Positions 1 through 9,115 of a stretch of DNA of 64,000 nt are shown piece by piece. Both the position numbers and the translations under genes were made by a program. The notes under the pieces were generated by a model. That model was given only the letters and a program-made list of their open reading frames with translations. It ran no database searches and was not told where the DNA came from. Source of the DNA: Kumtagia ephedrae (GTDB taxonomy: Bacteria > Pseudomonadota > Alphaproteobacteria > Rhizobiales > Rhizobiaceae); assembly GCF_003012745.1 (NCBI RefSeq), contig NZ_PXYK01000001.1, forward strand, positions 1-64,000, read 5' to 3'. Position 1 is the first letter of the stretch; the number at the start of each line of letters is the position of its first letter.

Positions 1-125
1 GCGACAACGTGACGGTCGACGTCGAGCTGATCGTGCCGATCGCCATGGAGGAGAAGCTGCGCTTCGCCATCCGCGAAGGCGGCCGCACCGTCGGTGCCGG
101 CGTCGTCGTGTCGATCACTGAATAA
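1..125 (+). CDS. tuf: Elongation factor Tu, C-terminal end (partial)
   Basis: The window opens inside a gene; the reading frame starting at base 3 encodes the last 40 residues and a TAA stop. The sequence contains the C-terminal beta-barrel signature of EF-Tu, with the segments [19 protein letters not shown] and VVSITE. EF-Tu is the GTPase that delivers aminoacyl-tRNA to the ribosome. It is followed at once by a strong terminator, so this copy ends its transcript and is not followed by rpsJ as in the str operon. The short length leaves little room for error in identity because these residues are nearly invariant in bacteria. Confidence 0.97.
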   Translation, partial: DNVTVDVELIVPIAMEEKLRFAIREGGRTVGAGVVVSITE

Positions 126-146
126 GACGACACGAAAAAGGAAGCT

Positions 147-182
147 CGGCCGGGGCGCTGTCGCGCCCCGGCCGGCGTTTTA
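147..182 (+). terminator. Rho-independent terminator after tuf
   Basis: A perfect 12-bp GC-only inverted repeat (147-158 with 163-174) closes on a 4-base loop and is followed within three bases by a run of four T. It lies 22 bases after the tuf stop and isolates tuf from the methyltransferase gene downstream. Confidence 0.88.
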
Positions 183-204
183 AGCAGCCGGGGGCGCTTT
201 AGGC

Positions 205-942
205 ATGAAGCTCAGGGACATGATGACGCTCGCCTTCGGCTCCGAGCAGAACAAGCGGGTTGTCTGGAAGCGGCAGTTGAAGCGAGCTGCCCTGCGCTAC
301 GGCTTCTATCACTATACCGCGCATATGGTCTGGAAGGACCAGCCGTTCTTCGCAAGCGCGCGCGAGCGGGCCAATGGAATCGCCGGCATTCCCGACCCGC
401 GCTGCTTCGTGCTGCAGAGTTGTTTGCGCTCGATCGGCGGCCTCGAAGGCGATGTGGCCGAGTGCGGCGTTCGCCAGGGGCGCTCGGCTCTGTTCATGCT
501 GACCGCCGATCTCCGCAAGCGCGATTATCATCTCTTCGATTCCTTTGCCGGACTTTCCGAGCCAAGCCTGGAAGATCGGAACGGGAAGGGTGATCTCAGT
601 TGGGCCGCCGGCGACCTGCGCACTGACGAGGCTGTGGCGCGTAAGCATCTCGCCGACTTCGATAACGTTCGCTTTCATGTCGGCTGGATACCGGACACGC
701 TATCGGCGGTGGCCGACCGCAGCTTTGCCTTGGTTCATATCGATGTCGACCTCTACGAGCCGACACGCGATGCGCTCGACTTCTTCTACGGGCGGACGAA
801 GCAGGGCGGCCTGATCGTCTGCGACGATTACGGATCGGCCAAATGTCCGGGGGCCCGCAAGGCTTTTGACGAGTTCTTCGCCGAACGTCCGGAGGGGGTG
901 ATCGAAATCCCGACAGGCCAGGCGATCGTCGTCAAGCAGTAG
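205..942 (+). CDS. TylF/MycF-type O-methyltransferase
   Basis: This 245-residue protein looks like the TylF/macrocin O-methyltransferase family, SAM-dependent enzymes that methylate sugar hydroxyls. The glycine-containing SAM loop is in GDVAECGVRQGRSALF (about residues 80-95), the DSFAGLSEP segment follows near 113, and the metal and catalytic acid region HIDVDLYEPTRDAL lies near 177, with CDDYG near 206. Length is normal for the family. It sits just after the tuf terminator and heads a group of glycan-type genes, so a role in methylating a surface polysaccharide or O-antigen sugar is likely but inferred. Confidence 0.85.
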   Translation: MKLRDMMTLAFGSEQNKRVVWKRQLKRAALRYGFYHYTAHMVWKDQPFFASARERANGIAGIPDPRCFVLQSCLRSIGGLEGDVAECGVRQGRSALFMLTADLRKRDYHLFDSFAGLSEPSLEDRNGKGDLSWAAGDLRTDEAVARKHLADFDNVRFHVGWIPDTLSAVADRSFALVHIDVDLYEPTRDALDFFYGRTKQGGLIVCDDYGSAKCPGARKAFDEFFAERPEGVIEIPTGQAIVVKQ

Positions 943-1151
943 CTCGGCTCGTCTGTCGGGATCGACAGGTCACGATTTGCCGGCGTCGTCGTGAGGATCT
1001 TAGGCTTCCGCAAGCGTCGATCTGGAGGCCGAGTCTTCACGGACCCGCCCTTTCTGTTTCTGGGATGACAAGGTAGAGTCCTCCTTCAGCTAGTGGCAAT
1101 CGGGGCGTCTGCTCGGCAAATCCGAGCGCTTCCCAAGCCTTGGGGATCGAG

Positions 1152-1856
1152 ATGTCTGACGCTGCACTTTTGCCGTTTCCGGCGCCTGCGGTTGATTCCA
1201 AGGCAGAGCTTCAATGGCAGAGGACGCTTGGGTTCCATCGCAACTGGGCGCAGCAGAGAGGTTTTCTCGGCCGGCCATGGTTCGTGCTCGGTTCCGCGCC
1301 CTCTCCTACCATCCCAGATCGCCTGCCCGAGAACACTGCCTACGTCTATGTGAAATATGCGGGGCATTCGGCGAAAAGGCGCGGACTCCCGGACGCCGAT
1401 CTGACGCTTCTCCTGACCAAAACCGAACCACAGCAGATCGCCGGGCTCAAGTCGAGCAACACTTTGATAATGGGAAGGGCCTTTCCCTTGAGCGCCAAAT
1501 TGAAGCGGCTCATCGGCTACTCCCGGTCCAACCAAGCCGAACTGTATCGCGTGGAGCGTGACCAGTTCATCGTCCGCGCGCTCGGTTCGCTTTTTTCCGG
1601 AATTGGCGAGGAGAAGCGTCCATCCAACGGCATCAGCCTTCTCGCCTACGGGCTGGCGCTCGGCGTGCCCCAGATCATCGTGGCCGGCATGTCGCTCGAG
1701 TCAAACGGTCATGACTACAACGGGGTGGGCAAGAAGCGCCGTCATGTCGCCGAGGACCGCGCGGCTCTTAAAGAGATCGCTGCGACCTATCCCTTCGTTT
1801 CGACGACTGAAGAGAATCTGAACCGTCTCACCGGCCTACCCCTTTACGACGGATAG
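1152..1856 (+). CDS. Unnamed glycan-island family protein, paralog A
   Basis: A 234-residue protein that I cannot name. The ATG at 1152 is preferred over a TTG at 1140 because a GGGGA stretch lies 5 bases before it. Two segments are shared with the gene at 3175-3870: LGSAPSPTIP near residue 45, and a GVPQIIVAGMSLESNGHDY block near residue 180 followed by RRHVAED. The alternating strand/loop pattern and glycine-serine motif after a beta strand suggest a Rossmann-like nucleotide-sugar fold, perhaps a glycosyltransferase of sialyltransferase-like type, but this is inference. No signal peptide or membrane helix is seen. Confidence 0.7.
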   Translation: MSDAALLPFPAPAVDSKAELQWQRTLGFHRNWAQQRGFLGRPWFVLGSAPSPTIPDRLPENTAYVYVKYAGHSAKRRGLPDADLTLLLTKTEPQQIAGLKSSNTLIMGRAFPLSAKLKRLIGYSRSNQAELYRVERDQFIVRALGSLFSGIGEEKRPSNGISLLAYGLALGVPQIIVAGMSLESNGHDYNGVGKKRRHVAEDRAALKEIAATYPFVSTTEENLNRLTGLPLYDG

Positions 1857-1861
1857 GAGCA

Positions 1862-2070
1862 TCAGCCAGGTCGATAAAACGGAAGCCCTGTCGCTTCGTG
1901 GACGCTTTGTTCGGTCTTGGAAACGTCGGGAAAGCGTTCGGCCATGACAGTAGGTGCGGCACGATCCTCTGATCGTCGGATCGGACGCGGAGCCGAGAAA
2001 GAAAGAACCAGGTTCGCCCAAGATGCTTGTGGCGTTCAAGCCAGCTGTGGTGATGGATGAAGGCATCATC
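1862..2070 (-). pseudogene. Decayed third paralog of the glycan-island family
   Basis: On the minus strand the three reading frames carry consecutive pieces of a protein like the gene at 1152-1856. One frame has SWLERHKHLGRTWFF, the next frame continues with LGSASDPTI, and the third frame carries EDRAA and then AERFPDVSKTEQSVHEATG LPFY before a TGA at 1862-1864. These match FLGRPWFVLGSAPSPTI and the C-terminal EDRAALKEIAATYPFVSTTE plus TGLPLY of paralog A. At least two frameshifts and an internal deletion of roughly 130 codons separate the two ends. It lies just downstream of the ELM1-family gene, in the same orientation. Confidence 0.75.
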
Positions 2071-2107
2071 GTAGGTTGCGGCGACAGCGGAAAAAACCTG
2101 CGTCCAG

Positions 2108-3109
2108 CTATTTCGCCGCATTCTTGCGAGCGTTCTCCCTCCGAGTGGCATGTTCCGCGAGATCGGGTCGCCGCCGCGCGACTTCGCTTTCAATCAGGCT
2201 GGCAATGCGCCGAGATTCGTGAGGCGGCTCGTAATCATACCCTTCGAGCGTGCCGTTGAATGGTCTTGTGAGCTTGAGCGTCTCGCTCATGTCGCGATGG
2301 AACCATTCGAATTTATCGAGACGGGCGCCGGGGTTTTTGGCCAGATCGAAAACATAAGTCGGTTGCCCCGTGGCCAGCGCCTCGCACGTCATGGTGATCG
2401 AATCTTTGGTCACAAGGAATGCGTCGGCCGCCGCGAGAAAGTCGCGAAATGGGTTCGCGCCCTGGCGATCCCAGACGACAATTCTGTCGCTGCGCAAAGA
2501 GAGGAGCCGGTCGAGCAGATCGGCGCGCGAGCGGCGGGAGGTGGAGGCGAGCACGGTCCAGCCATTGGCGGCCAGTTGTTTGACCGTCTCGATCAGGCGA
2601 TCGATCGTCGCGTCGTCGTAGAGATAGGCTCGGTTCGCCCCGCCGGCGAGCACGGTAACGACCTTGTCGCCCTTGGAAGCCCAGCGCTTGCGCGCCTGCT
2701 CGCGGAGCCGGTCGACGATTTGGTGGTCGATCTGGTGGGGCACGCCGACCATCTCATGCCAGTTCGTGTGACGCGCCTTCTCATCGCTCCAGTCGTGGCG
2801 CGAGATGAACGCCATGTCGAAAACCCCGGTATATTCCGGTTGTGGCGTCGCGAGGTGGACAGTGAAAGGTTTTACCTTGCAGGCCGCGACGATGGCTTCG
2901 ACATGCGAGTTCGCAACACCGCCGCAGGAGACGACGAGCTGGGGCTCGGGCACTTTCAAACGACGATAGGGAGAAAAGATGCCCCGCCGCCATGCCGGAA
3001 GCTCGCGCTTGACCACGACCTGATACGGTTCCGGATCGATCAGGCGCGCCACACCCAGGCACTGCGTCAAGGTGCCCGCCTTGGCTTCGCTTACTGTCCA
3101 CACGCGCAT
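2108..3109 (-). CDS. ELM1/GtrOC1 family putative glycosyltransferase (DUF1022)
   Basis: The 333-residue product has the layout of the ELM1 family (formerly DUF1022), bacterial proteins related to the plant mitochondrial fission protein ELM1 and regarded as GT-B-like glycosyltransferases. It opens with MRVWTVSEAKAGTLTQCLGV, has a SCGG motif near residue 60, a VTVLAGGANRAY segment near 170 and a C-terminal TKDSITMTCEAL plus GQPTYVF block typical of the sugar-nucleotide side. Earlier starts exist at 3175 (ATG overlapping the upstream stop as TGATG) and 3199 (GTG); I chose 3109 because it matches the usual N-terminus of the family, though the 3175 overlap would favour translational coupling. Confidence 0.8.
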   Translation of the reverse strand: MRVWTVSEAKAGTLTQCLGVARLIDPEPYQVVVKRELPAWRRGIFSPYRRLKVPEPQLVVSCGGVANSHVEAIVAACKVKPFTVHLATPQPEYTGVFDMAFISRHDWSDEKARHTNWHEMVGVPHQIDHQIVDRLREQARKRWASKGDKVVTVLAGGANRAYLYDDATIDRLIETVKQLAANGWTVLASTSRRSRADLLDRLLSLRSDRIVVWDRQGANPFRDFLAAADAFLVTKDSITMTCEALATGQPTYVFDLAKNPGARLDKFEWFHRDMSETLKLTRPFNGTLEGYDYEPPHESRRIASLIESEVARRRPDLAEHATRRENARKNAAK

Positions 3110-3174
3110 CTTTGCACCACTATTTACAAGCAGCGCGTCAACAAACGCAACCTGCGATGAACCGGCGGTCAGCA

Positions 3175-3870
3175 TCAATCGGCCGATCTGGAATTCCACA
3201 ATTTGAGCCCTGCGTCGCTGGCCAGATCTTGCTCGGTCGTGAACAGCTCTGCCCGCGAACGCAGCCGCTCGAGGATGAACGCGTCCTCCTCGACCTGCCG
3301 GCGCGGGCGGCCCTGCTGATCGTAGGAGTGGCCGACCTTGGAAAGCGAGATGCCCGCGACCACGACCTCAGGCACGCCCATGAGCATCGCGTAGCAGATC
3401 ATGGCCACCCCGTTGGTGACCTTGCCCAGATCTCCAACTGCCCGGACGGAGACGCCGGCCACATGCGTGACGATAGCGTCGCGCTCGGGCCGCTTCAGGG
3501 ACATGAGGCTGCCGATGTGGTCGTAAGGCTTGCCGATCAGTTGCAGCCGGAGAAGGGCGGGCGGCCAAGTATGCATCCATAAGAGCCCGCGAGTGTCGAT
3601 ATGAGGATGTTCCTCCCAGGATTTCTTTCGCGCACGCACCGTCAGGTCGGCCCGCCCGAGACCCAGGGCGGCGGCCGTGCGTCCGGCATTGTTGATGTCT
3701 ATGCGGGCGTGGCTATGCGCGATTTCTGCAGGGATCGTAGGGTTGGGCGCAGATCCGTGAATTAGCCAAGGCTTATGTCGAATGCCGAGTTCGTCCAGCC
3801 ACTGCATATGTCGCACGGCGATTCGTTCCAGGTCCCTGCTGACAATTGCCGGGGTAGGTTCAGCATTCAT
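3175..3870 (-). CDS. Unnamed glycan-island family protein, paralog B
   Basis: A 231-residue homolog of the gene at 1152-1856: it shares HGSAPNPTIP near residue 40, a NNAGRTAAALGLGRADLT block, and LMGVPEVVVAGISLSKVGH followed by RRQVEED. The two differ widely elsewhere, so they are old duplicates. The start at 3870 is chosen because GGGAG lies upstream at good spacing; an extension to 3957 would overlap the preceding gene. It is followed without a gap by the ELM1-family gene, probably in one transcript from the gene at 3947-4933. Function unknown; a nucleotide-sugar binding fold is my guess. Confidence 0.72.
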   Translation of the reverse strand: MNAEPTPAIVSRDLERIAVRHMQWLDELGIRHKPWLIHGSAPNPTIPAEIAHSHARIDINNAGRTAAALGLGRADLTVRARKKSWEEHPHIDTRGLLWMHTWPPALLRLQLIGKPYDHIGSLMSLKRPERDAIVTHVAGVSVRAVGDLGKVTNGVAMICYAMLMGVPEVVVAGISLSKVGHSYDQQGRPRRQVEEDAFILERLRSRAELFTTEQDLASDAGLKLWNSRSAD

Positions 3871-3946
3871 TCGCCTGTCTCCCGCGCCGAATCGTCCGCC
3901 AAGGCGCATTGCGGTTGGGCGCGGCCTTCTGCCTGACGAGGAATCC

Positions 3947-4933
3947 TTACGGCTCAACCACCCGCGAGACGTTGGCGAGATCAGGAAACCTCTGCAAAAC
4001 TTCTCGGCGGGCGTTCTTGTAGCGGTCCGAGTCTTTCCCGCGCCAAGCTTGCGCTGTCCAGATAACGGAGTCGTTGGCGAAATCGAAGTCGATGAATTTT
4101 TTCGGCATATCTTTGACCATCAAATTTGTGCGTCTTGATGTTGCAATCATTAGATAATGAAAGACGATCTGATCGATATGATAGCTCGGGCGGAGATCCA
4201 AAACCGATGCGAGTGCGCGCGACAAGTTTGCAGCGAAGCGGACGCCTTCAGGTGTCGGATTAAGTCCGATTGCGCCTGCCAATATCTTGCGCCAGGGCTT
4301 CTCTTGTTCGGGTCGCCTGGTTACCAGAACATCGGCGTCCCGGCGCACCGGTTCATAAGCAGGCCAGATTTTTTGAATGGCAATGCCGTCAATGTCGATA
4401 CAGAGCACCGGGGCGCCGGCCGCTTCGATGACAGCCGGAGCTATTAAAAAGCGGGAAGCGGCGTAATATATGGTTTTATACGGCAGGCCTTCGGCGAGAT
4501 TGCAGTCGTCGACTGTCCAAGTCAGCGACACGTACCGCAGCGATCTCGACATTTGTTCGATATGGGTGACTGCTTGCAGCGATGGCGCGCATAGATGGAG
4601 ATGTAGCCGCTGAGCGGTCTCAAGCAGTTCTATCGACAGCACGAGAGTGATAGCGAAATGCTTGTAATAGTAGTCGTCGCATGCCGCGACGATCACGCCG
4701 CCCTCGCCCGGTTGGGGTAGGGTGCCTGAAACTCCGCGCTTGAAGCGCTCCAATTCGTTAAAGCGAGTTGAGGACGTCAAGGACCTCCGCACTCGGTTCG
4801 CTATCAGGAAGCGGGCGAACAACGAATGGCGCTTCCTTTTGATGACAGCGGGTCTTCCCTCGCTCTCGCTCGTGTCCAAGGGTTCCCTTCCAATTATCGC
4901 GGCCGGCAACCGCAACATGGCGTCTGCTAACAT
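3947..4933 (-). CDS. Glycosyltransferase-like protein (GT-A type, uncertain)
   Basis: The 328-residue product is not clearly nameable. A central segment begins with VIVAACDDYYYKHFAITLV, followed later by VLCIDIDGIAIQ, which has the acid-X-acid pattern of GT-A glycosyltransferases, and a histidine near the C-terminal third (SYHIDQIVFHYL). This order resembles GT8-like or nucleotide-diphospho-sugar transferase proteins. The start at 4933 has GGAAG at proper distance; a start at 5017 is possible. The coding sequence is visibly richer in A and T than its neighbours, and it lies next to tRNA-Trp, both consistent with acquisition by transfer. It is the first gene of the minus-strand glycan group. 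Confidence 0.6.
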   Translation of the reverse strand: MLADAMLRLPAAIIGREPLDTSESEGRPAVIKRKRHSLFARFLIANRVRRSLTSSTRFNELERFKRGVSGTLPQPGEGGVIVAACDDYYYKHFAITLVLSIELLETAQRLHLHLCAPSLQAVTHIEQMSRSLRYVSLTWTVDDCNLAEGLPYKTIYYAASRFLIAPAVIEAAGAPVLCIDIDGIAIQKIWPAYEPVRRDADVLVTRRPEQEKPWRKILAGAIGLNPTPEGVRFAANLSRALASVLDLRPSYHIDQIVFHYLMIATSRRTNLMVKDMPKKFIDFDFANDSVIWTAQAWRGKDSDRYKNARREVLQRFPDLANVSRVVEP

Positions 4934-5068
4934 AATTCGCGCTTCCGGCAACCTAAATCTAACAGGGACAGTCGATAGAGCGCTTCGCAAAGCTGTTGGC
5001 CCATGACCAGAATGCAACAGCGAACCTATTGCAAAATTGCCGAGAGCGAACTATCGGTTCGCTCCATT

Positions 5069-5144
<76 letters not shown>

Positions 5145-5289
5145 GCGATCACACAGCGGTCGAGCCGAAATCGGCGCCGAAACGCCCGCCATCTTATGTC
5201 CCGTGCCGGCTTCGTTGCACCGAGCGAGTTGCGGGTACTAAGGTTTCGCGGATCGCATCGCCGAGAGACTCGGGCTGGGCGGGGACGCC

Positions 5290-6414
5290 ATGAAGGCTTC
5301 GCATATCCGGTTCTGGGCACTAGTTCTTGCGTTCCTGACCTTGTTTGCGCCCGCCGACCCGGTGAATGCCGCGGCCCGCATCTGCAGGCAGCTCGAAGCC
5401 GAGCTCGCCGGAGGCGTCGCGAAAAGCCCGGCGCGCGTGCGCAAATACGATGCGGCGATCGTCCGCCAGCGCGAGCAGATGGCGGTCGCGCGGGCGCAAG
5501 CGCGCGACGCCGGCTGCGGCTTCGCGCTCGCCGGGCGCGCCGTGCGGCAATGCGCGGTCATCAACGCCACGCTGCAGCGCATGGCCGACAATCTGGAGAC
5601 GCTGCAGCGCCAACGCGGACAGCTTGCCGGCGGCAAGCGCTCGCGCGCGAGCCTGTTGGCGGCGCTGAACGCGAACGGTTGCCGCGGCGGGGGCAACGAC
5701 GAAGGCGACCGGGGCGGCATGCGCACCGCCGCCGACCCGGAAAAGGCGCCGGACAGGCGGCCCGCCGAGGCGCCAGCGCGCGTGCCGGACAAGACCGCCG
5801 GCGGCCCCGGATACGCCCTTCTCGGCGCGCCGCCGGCGGAGCGTTTTCGCACCATGTGCGTGCGCGTCTGCGACGGCTATTTCTTCCCGATGTCGCAGTC
5901 CTCCTCGATCGGCGACTTCGATCGCGACGTCCGCAACTGCCGGTCGTCCTGTCCGGGCGCCGAGACGCAGCTCTTCTACGGCCCGCCGGAGGCGGAAGGC
6001 GCGGCCGACATGCTGTCGACGGCGACCGGCCGCGCCTACCAGGCGCTTCCCACCGCCTTCCTGCACCAGAACATGTCGGAGTCGCGCACGCCCGGTTGCG
6101 GCTGCAAGGCGAATAGAAGTTTTGAAGTGGTCGCCGGCGGGGCCGGAAACCAGCGCCTTGCCGTGCCGCCCGCCCCTGCCCCGGCCGGCATAGAAAAGCC
6201 CCGCTCCGGCGAGGCGTCCGCGAGCATCGTGGCGATTCCGGCGCCGCCGCAGGCGGCGAGACCTGCCGGCCCCGCTGCTCCGCCGATGGCCCCGGCACAC
6301 GGCACCGAACGGCCGCTGGAAGACCGCAAGGTCAGGGTCGTCGGGCCAGCGTTCCTTCCCGATCCAGAAGCGGCAGGAGATCCGCCAGCTCCGGTCCCGC
6401 CTCGCGTCCGGTGA
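5290..6414 (+). CDS. DUF2865 domain secreted protein
   Basis: The 374-residue product begins with a hydrophobic signal sequence ([20 protein letters not shown]). A helical region with repeated arginine and glutamine (about residues 35-120) precedes the conserved DUF2865 core near 185-260, which has [12 protein letters not shown], then CRSSCPG and the GCGC cysteine motif. The last 100 residues are proline- and alanine-rich and probably unstructured. Its final 83 bp overlap the 3' end of the convergent gltX. The family is of unknown function and is common in Hyphomicrobiales; an envelope role is inferred from the signal peptide and cysteines. Confidence 0.8.
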   Translation: MKASHIRFWALVLAFLTLFAPADPVNAAARICRQLEAELAGGVAKSPARVRKYDAAIVRQREQMAVARAQARDAGCGFALAGRAVRQCAVINATLQRMADNLETLQRQRGQLAGGKRSRASLLAALNANGCRGGGNDEGDRGGMRTAADPEKAPDRRPAEAPARVPDKTAGGPGYALLGAPPAERFRTMCVRVCDGYFFPMSQSSSIGDFDRDVRNCRSSCPGAETQLFYGPPEAEGAADMLSTATGRAYQALPTAFLHQNMSESRTPGCGCKANRSFEVVAGGAGNQRLAVPPAPAPAGIEKPRSGEASASIVAIPAPPQAARPAGPAAPPMAPAHGTERPLEDRKVRVVGPAFLPDPEAAGDPPAPVPPRVR

Positions 6415-7708
6415 GCGCCAGCCTGAGCGGCAGGAACAGTGGCTTGCCCTTGCGGCCGGTTTCGGCCTTCACCGCCTCGGTCCACTGCTTCCAGGTGGAG
6501 CGGTCCCATGGCTCCTCCGGCAGGAGGTCGAAGGCGGTGCGGACGTAATCGCGGTCCTCGTCGCCGAACTCCGGCGTCTCGGCAGGCCCATCGCGCAAGA
6601 TGCACCACCAGGTCGCAGCGTCCTGCACGCTGTCGACATTGCCGCGCACGGCCAGCCAAAACGGCTCGGCCTTGTCGCCCGAAATGCCGAGCACGCCCAG
6701 CCGATCGCGCGCTTCGGCGAAGGGCATGTCCTTGAGCAGCGTATGGTTGAGAGCGACCAGATCGGCCGGATCGAATTTCGCCGCCGATTTTGATGCGGCG
6801 GCGGGATCGAAGCGCTCGGCAAGCTCGCTCATCGTCGGCACGGCGGCGATCGCCTCCGACGTCCCGGTGAGCACGGCCAGCGAAGCCACCGCCATCGGCT
6901 CGATGCCCTGGTCGCGCAGGCTGCCGACCGACAGCGCGCCGGTGCGTTTCGACAGCCCCTCGCCCGTTGCCGTCGTCAACAGATTGTGATGGCCGAAAGT
7001 CGGCGGCTCGGCGCCCAGCGCCCGGAACAGGGCGATCTGCACGCCGGTATTGGTGACGTGGTCGTCGCCGCGGATGACATGGGTGACGCCCATGTCGATG
7101 TCGTCCACCACCGAGGGCAAAGTGTAGAGATAGGTGCCATCCTCCCGAACCAGCACCGGGTCGGACACCGACGCCAGATCGACGGTTTCGTCGCCGCGCA
7201 CGATGTCGGCCCAGGCGATCTCGGTGCGTTCCGGATTCTCCGGCTCGCCGGCGGGAAAATTCGGCAGCAGGAAGCGCCAGTGCGGCCGGCGCCCCTCCGC
7301 CTCGAGTGCTGCTGTCTCTTCCGAGGTCAGCGCCAGCGCCTCGCGGCCATAGACCGGTGGCAGCTTTCGCGACAGCCGGACCTTCCGGCGCAGTTCCAAC
7401 TCCTCCTGCGTCTCGTAGCAGGGATAGAGCAGGCCCGCCGCCTTCAACCGCTCGACCGCCGCGTCGTAGCGGTCGAAGCGCCGCGACTGGTATTCCGTCC
7501 GGTCGGGATAGATGCCGAGCCAATGCAGGTCGTAGAGGATGGCATTGGCGTATTCCTGCTTCGAGCGCGCCTGGTCGGTGTCGTCGAAGCGCTGGATGAA
7601 GCGCCCCTTGTGCCTGGCGGCGAACAGCCAGTTGAACAGTGCCGTGCGGGCATTGCCGATGTGGATGTTGCCCGTCGGCGACGGGGCGAAACGAACGGTG
7701 ACTGTCAT
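6332..7708 (-). CDS. gltX: Glutamate-tRNA ligase
   Basis: The 458-residue product charges tRNA-Glu, and in alphaproteobacteria one GltX form also misacylates tRNA-Gln for later amidation by GatCAB. The class I signature appears as [19 protein letters not shown] at the N-terminus and the KMSKS-equivalent is GEGLSKRTG near residue 255. The length and the LSKRTG form suggest the shorter second paralog (GltX2-like) that many alphaproteobacteria carry beside the main enzyme, but the other copy is not in this window. It overlaps the end of the convergent DUF2865 gene. Confidence 0.93.
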   Translation of the reverse strand: MTVTVRFAPSPTGNIHIGNARTALFNWLFAARHKGRFIQRFDDTDQARSKQEYANAILYDLHWLGIYPDRTEYQSRRFDRYDAAVERLKAAGLLYPCYETQEELELRRKVRLSRKLPPVYGREALALTSEETAALEAEGRRPHWRFLLPNFPAGEPENPERTEIAWADIVRGDETVDLASVSDPVLVREDGTYLYTLPSVVDDIDMGVTHVIRGDDHVTNTGVQIALFRALGAEPPTFGHHNLLTTATGEGLSKRTGALSVGSLRDQGIEPMAVASLAVLTGTSEAIAAVPTMSELAERFDPAAASKSAAKFDPADLVALNHTLLKDMPFAEARDRLGVLGISGDKAEPFWLAVRGNVDSVQDAATWWCILRDGPAETPEFGDEDRDYVRTAFDLLPEEPWDRSTWKQWTEAVKAETGRKGKPLFLPLRLALTGREAGPELADLLPLLDREGTLARRP

Positions 7709-7749
7709 GGTCGGGCGGGTTAACGGAAGCGTCCGGCCATTTCAAGGCA

Positions 7750-8985
7750 TCAGGCAGGCCCGCCGGCTACAGGCTGCCCCGCCCTGCCCCGGGCGAGCGC
7801 CGATGCGCGCCACAACACCGCCGATACCGCCAGGCAATAGATGCCCATGGCGACGATCTGGGCGGGATAGCTGACACCGGCATCGATCAGGATGCCGCTC
7901 AGGCCCGGCCCCGCCGCCGAGGCGAGCACGGATGCCGCCACGATCAGCGAGCGGATGGCGCCGAGATGCTTCAGCCCGTAGATTTCGGGCCAGACGGCGC
8001 CGAACAGCGTGGTCGACAGCCCGTTGGAGACGCCGATCAGCGCCATGAAGGCGAAGGCGCTCCACTGCGCCTCGACGCCGCCGAGCACGAAACAGGCGGT
8101 GCCCAGCGGCAGCAGCACGAAGGGCAGCAGCCTCACCCCGGAATAGCGGTCGATCAATTGCCCCGATACCAGGGTGAAGCCCGTATTGACGGCGGCCATC
8201 AGCACGAAGGACGAAGCGAAGGCGGTCAGCGACCAGCCGCGCAGCTCAACCAGATAGACCTGATGGAAGAACACCGTGGTGACGATGAAGCTCGGCGCCG
8301 CTACGCCGAGCAGCGCCATGTAGAAGACCGGATCGCGGATGACTTCGGCGCGCGTCCAGTCGCGCGCGTCTGCGACGCGGGGCACCGGATCACTGGCGCG
8401 CGGCGTGCGGTCGACAGCGACCAGCGCGGCTGCCGCCGGCAGCGCCACCAGGATGAGCAGAGCCGCAGCCACCAGCCAGCCGTTGCGCCATCCGATCGCC
8501 GCGGCGAGCGCGACGAAGGCCGGCGGGAAGCCGGCGTCGCCGGCATTGTGGCCGATGATGATGATCGACAGCGCCCGGCCGCGCTGCGCCGAGAACCAGC
8601 GAGCGATCGCCGTATAGGCGTTGTGCACCATCATGCCCTGGCCGAAGAGACGCAGCAGGTAGATGGTCAGCAGCAGCAGCACGACGTTGCTCGAATAGGC
8701 CATCGTAGCCGCGGCCAGCGCCAGCATCGGCACGACCAGCAGCGTGACCGAGCGTACGCTGAAGCGGTCGACGATCGGCCCGAGCCGCGGCAGCGTCAGC
8801 GCGCTGGCAAGCGTTGCGACCATGTAGATCGTGCCGAACTCGCCATGCGAAAGCCCATAGTCCTGACGGATGTGGCCGGATGAGAGCGAGATGAACGTGG
8901 TCTGCCCGACCGTCGAGAAGAAGGTGAGCAGGAAGCCGCCGGCGAGCCAGCGCACGTTGTCGCGAAGGAATGTCAGAAGGGCCAT
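7750..8985 (-). CDS. MFS transporter (monocarboxylate-type fold)
   Basis: A 411-residue protein with about twelve hydrophobic helices, starting MALLTFLRDNVRWLAGGF. Loop features of the major facilitator superfamily are present: RLGPIVDRFSVRSV after helix 2, and RWFSAQRGRALSI with GHNAGDAGFPP in helices 4-5. Substrate is unknown. It is transcribed divergently from an ArsR-type regulator, and the operator-like palindrome at 9086-9113 lies between the two starts, so control by that repressor is likely. The extra in-frame sequence upstream of 8985 overlaps arsR and is rejected as a start. Confidence 0.88.
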   Translation of the reverse strand: MALLTFLRDNVRWLAGGFLLTFFSTVGQTTFISLSSGHIRQDYGLSHGEFGTIYMVATLASALTLPRLGPIVDRFSVRSVTLLVVPMLALAAATMAYSSNVVLLLLTIYLLRLFGQGMMVHNAYTAIARWFSAQRGRALSIIIIGHNAGDAGFPPAFVALAAAIGWRNGWLVAAALLILVALPAAAALVAVDRTPRASDPVPRVADARDWTRAEVIRDPVFYMALLGVAAPSFIVTTVFFHQVYLVELRGWSLTAFASSFVLMAAVNTGFTLVSGQLIDRYSGVRLLPFVLLPLGTACFVLGGVEAQWSAFAFMALIGVSNGLSTTLFGAVWPEIYGLKHLGAIRSLIVAASVLASAAGPGLSGILIDAGVSYPAQIVAMGIYCLAVSAVLWRASALARGRAGQPVAGGPA

Positions 8986-9085
8986 GCAGGGATCGCCGAG
9001 GAGGTCCGGCTTTGATAGGGCGGCTGCTGCGGCATGGAAAGCGCCGAAACCGTCTGGCCCAATCGAGCAAGGTTGCTCTCTTGCC

Positions 9086-9113
9086 AAACAGATAAGTATC
9101 TGCTTATTTGTTT
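9086..9113. promoter_or_regulatory. ArsR-type operator palindrome
   Basis: An 11-bp inverted repeat with one mismatch (9086-9096 with 9103-9113, spacer 6) has a core of ATAAG-N6-CTTAT, the classical shape of an ArsR/SmtB operator. It ends two bases before the ATG of the ArsR gene and lies 101 bases upstream of the divergent MFS start, so a bound repressor could block both. Confidence 0.75.
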
Positions 9114-9115
9114 GC

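Noticed and set aside
5145-5289. secE directly after tRNA-Trp
   Set aside because: I looked for a short protein with the SecE membrane-helix pattern in all frames of this gap and found none.
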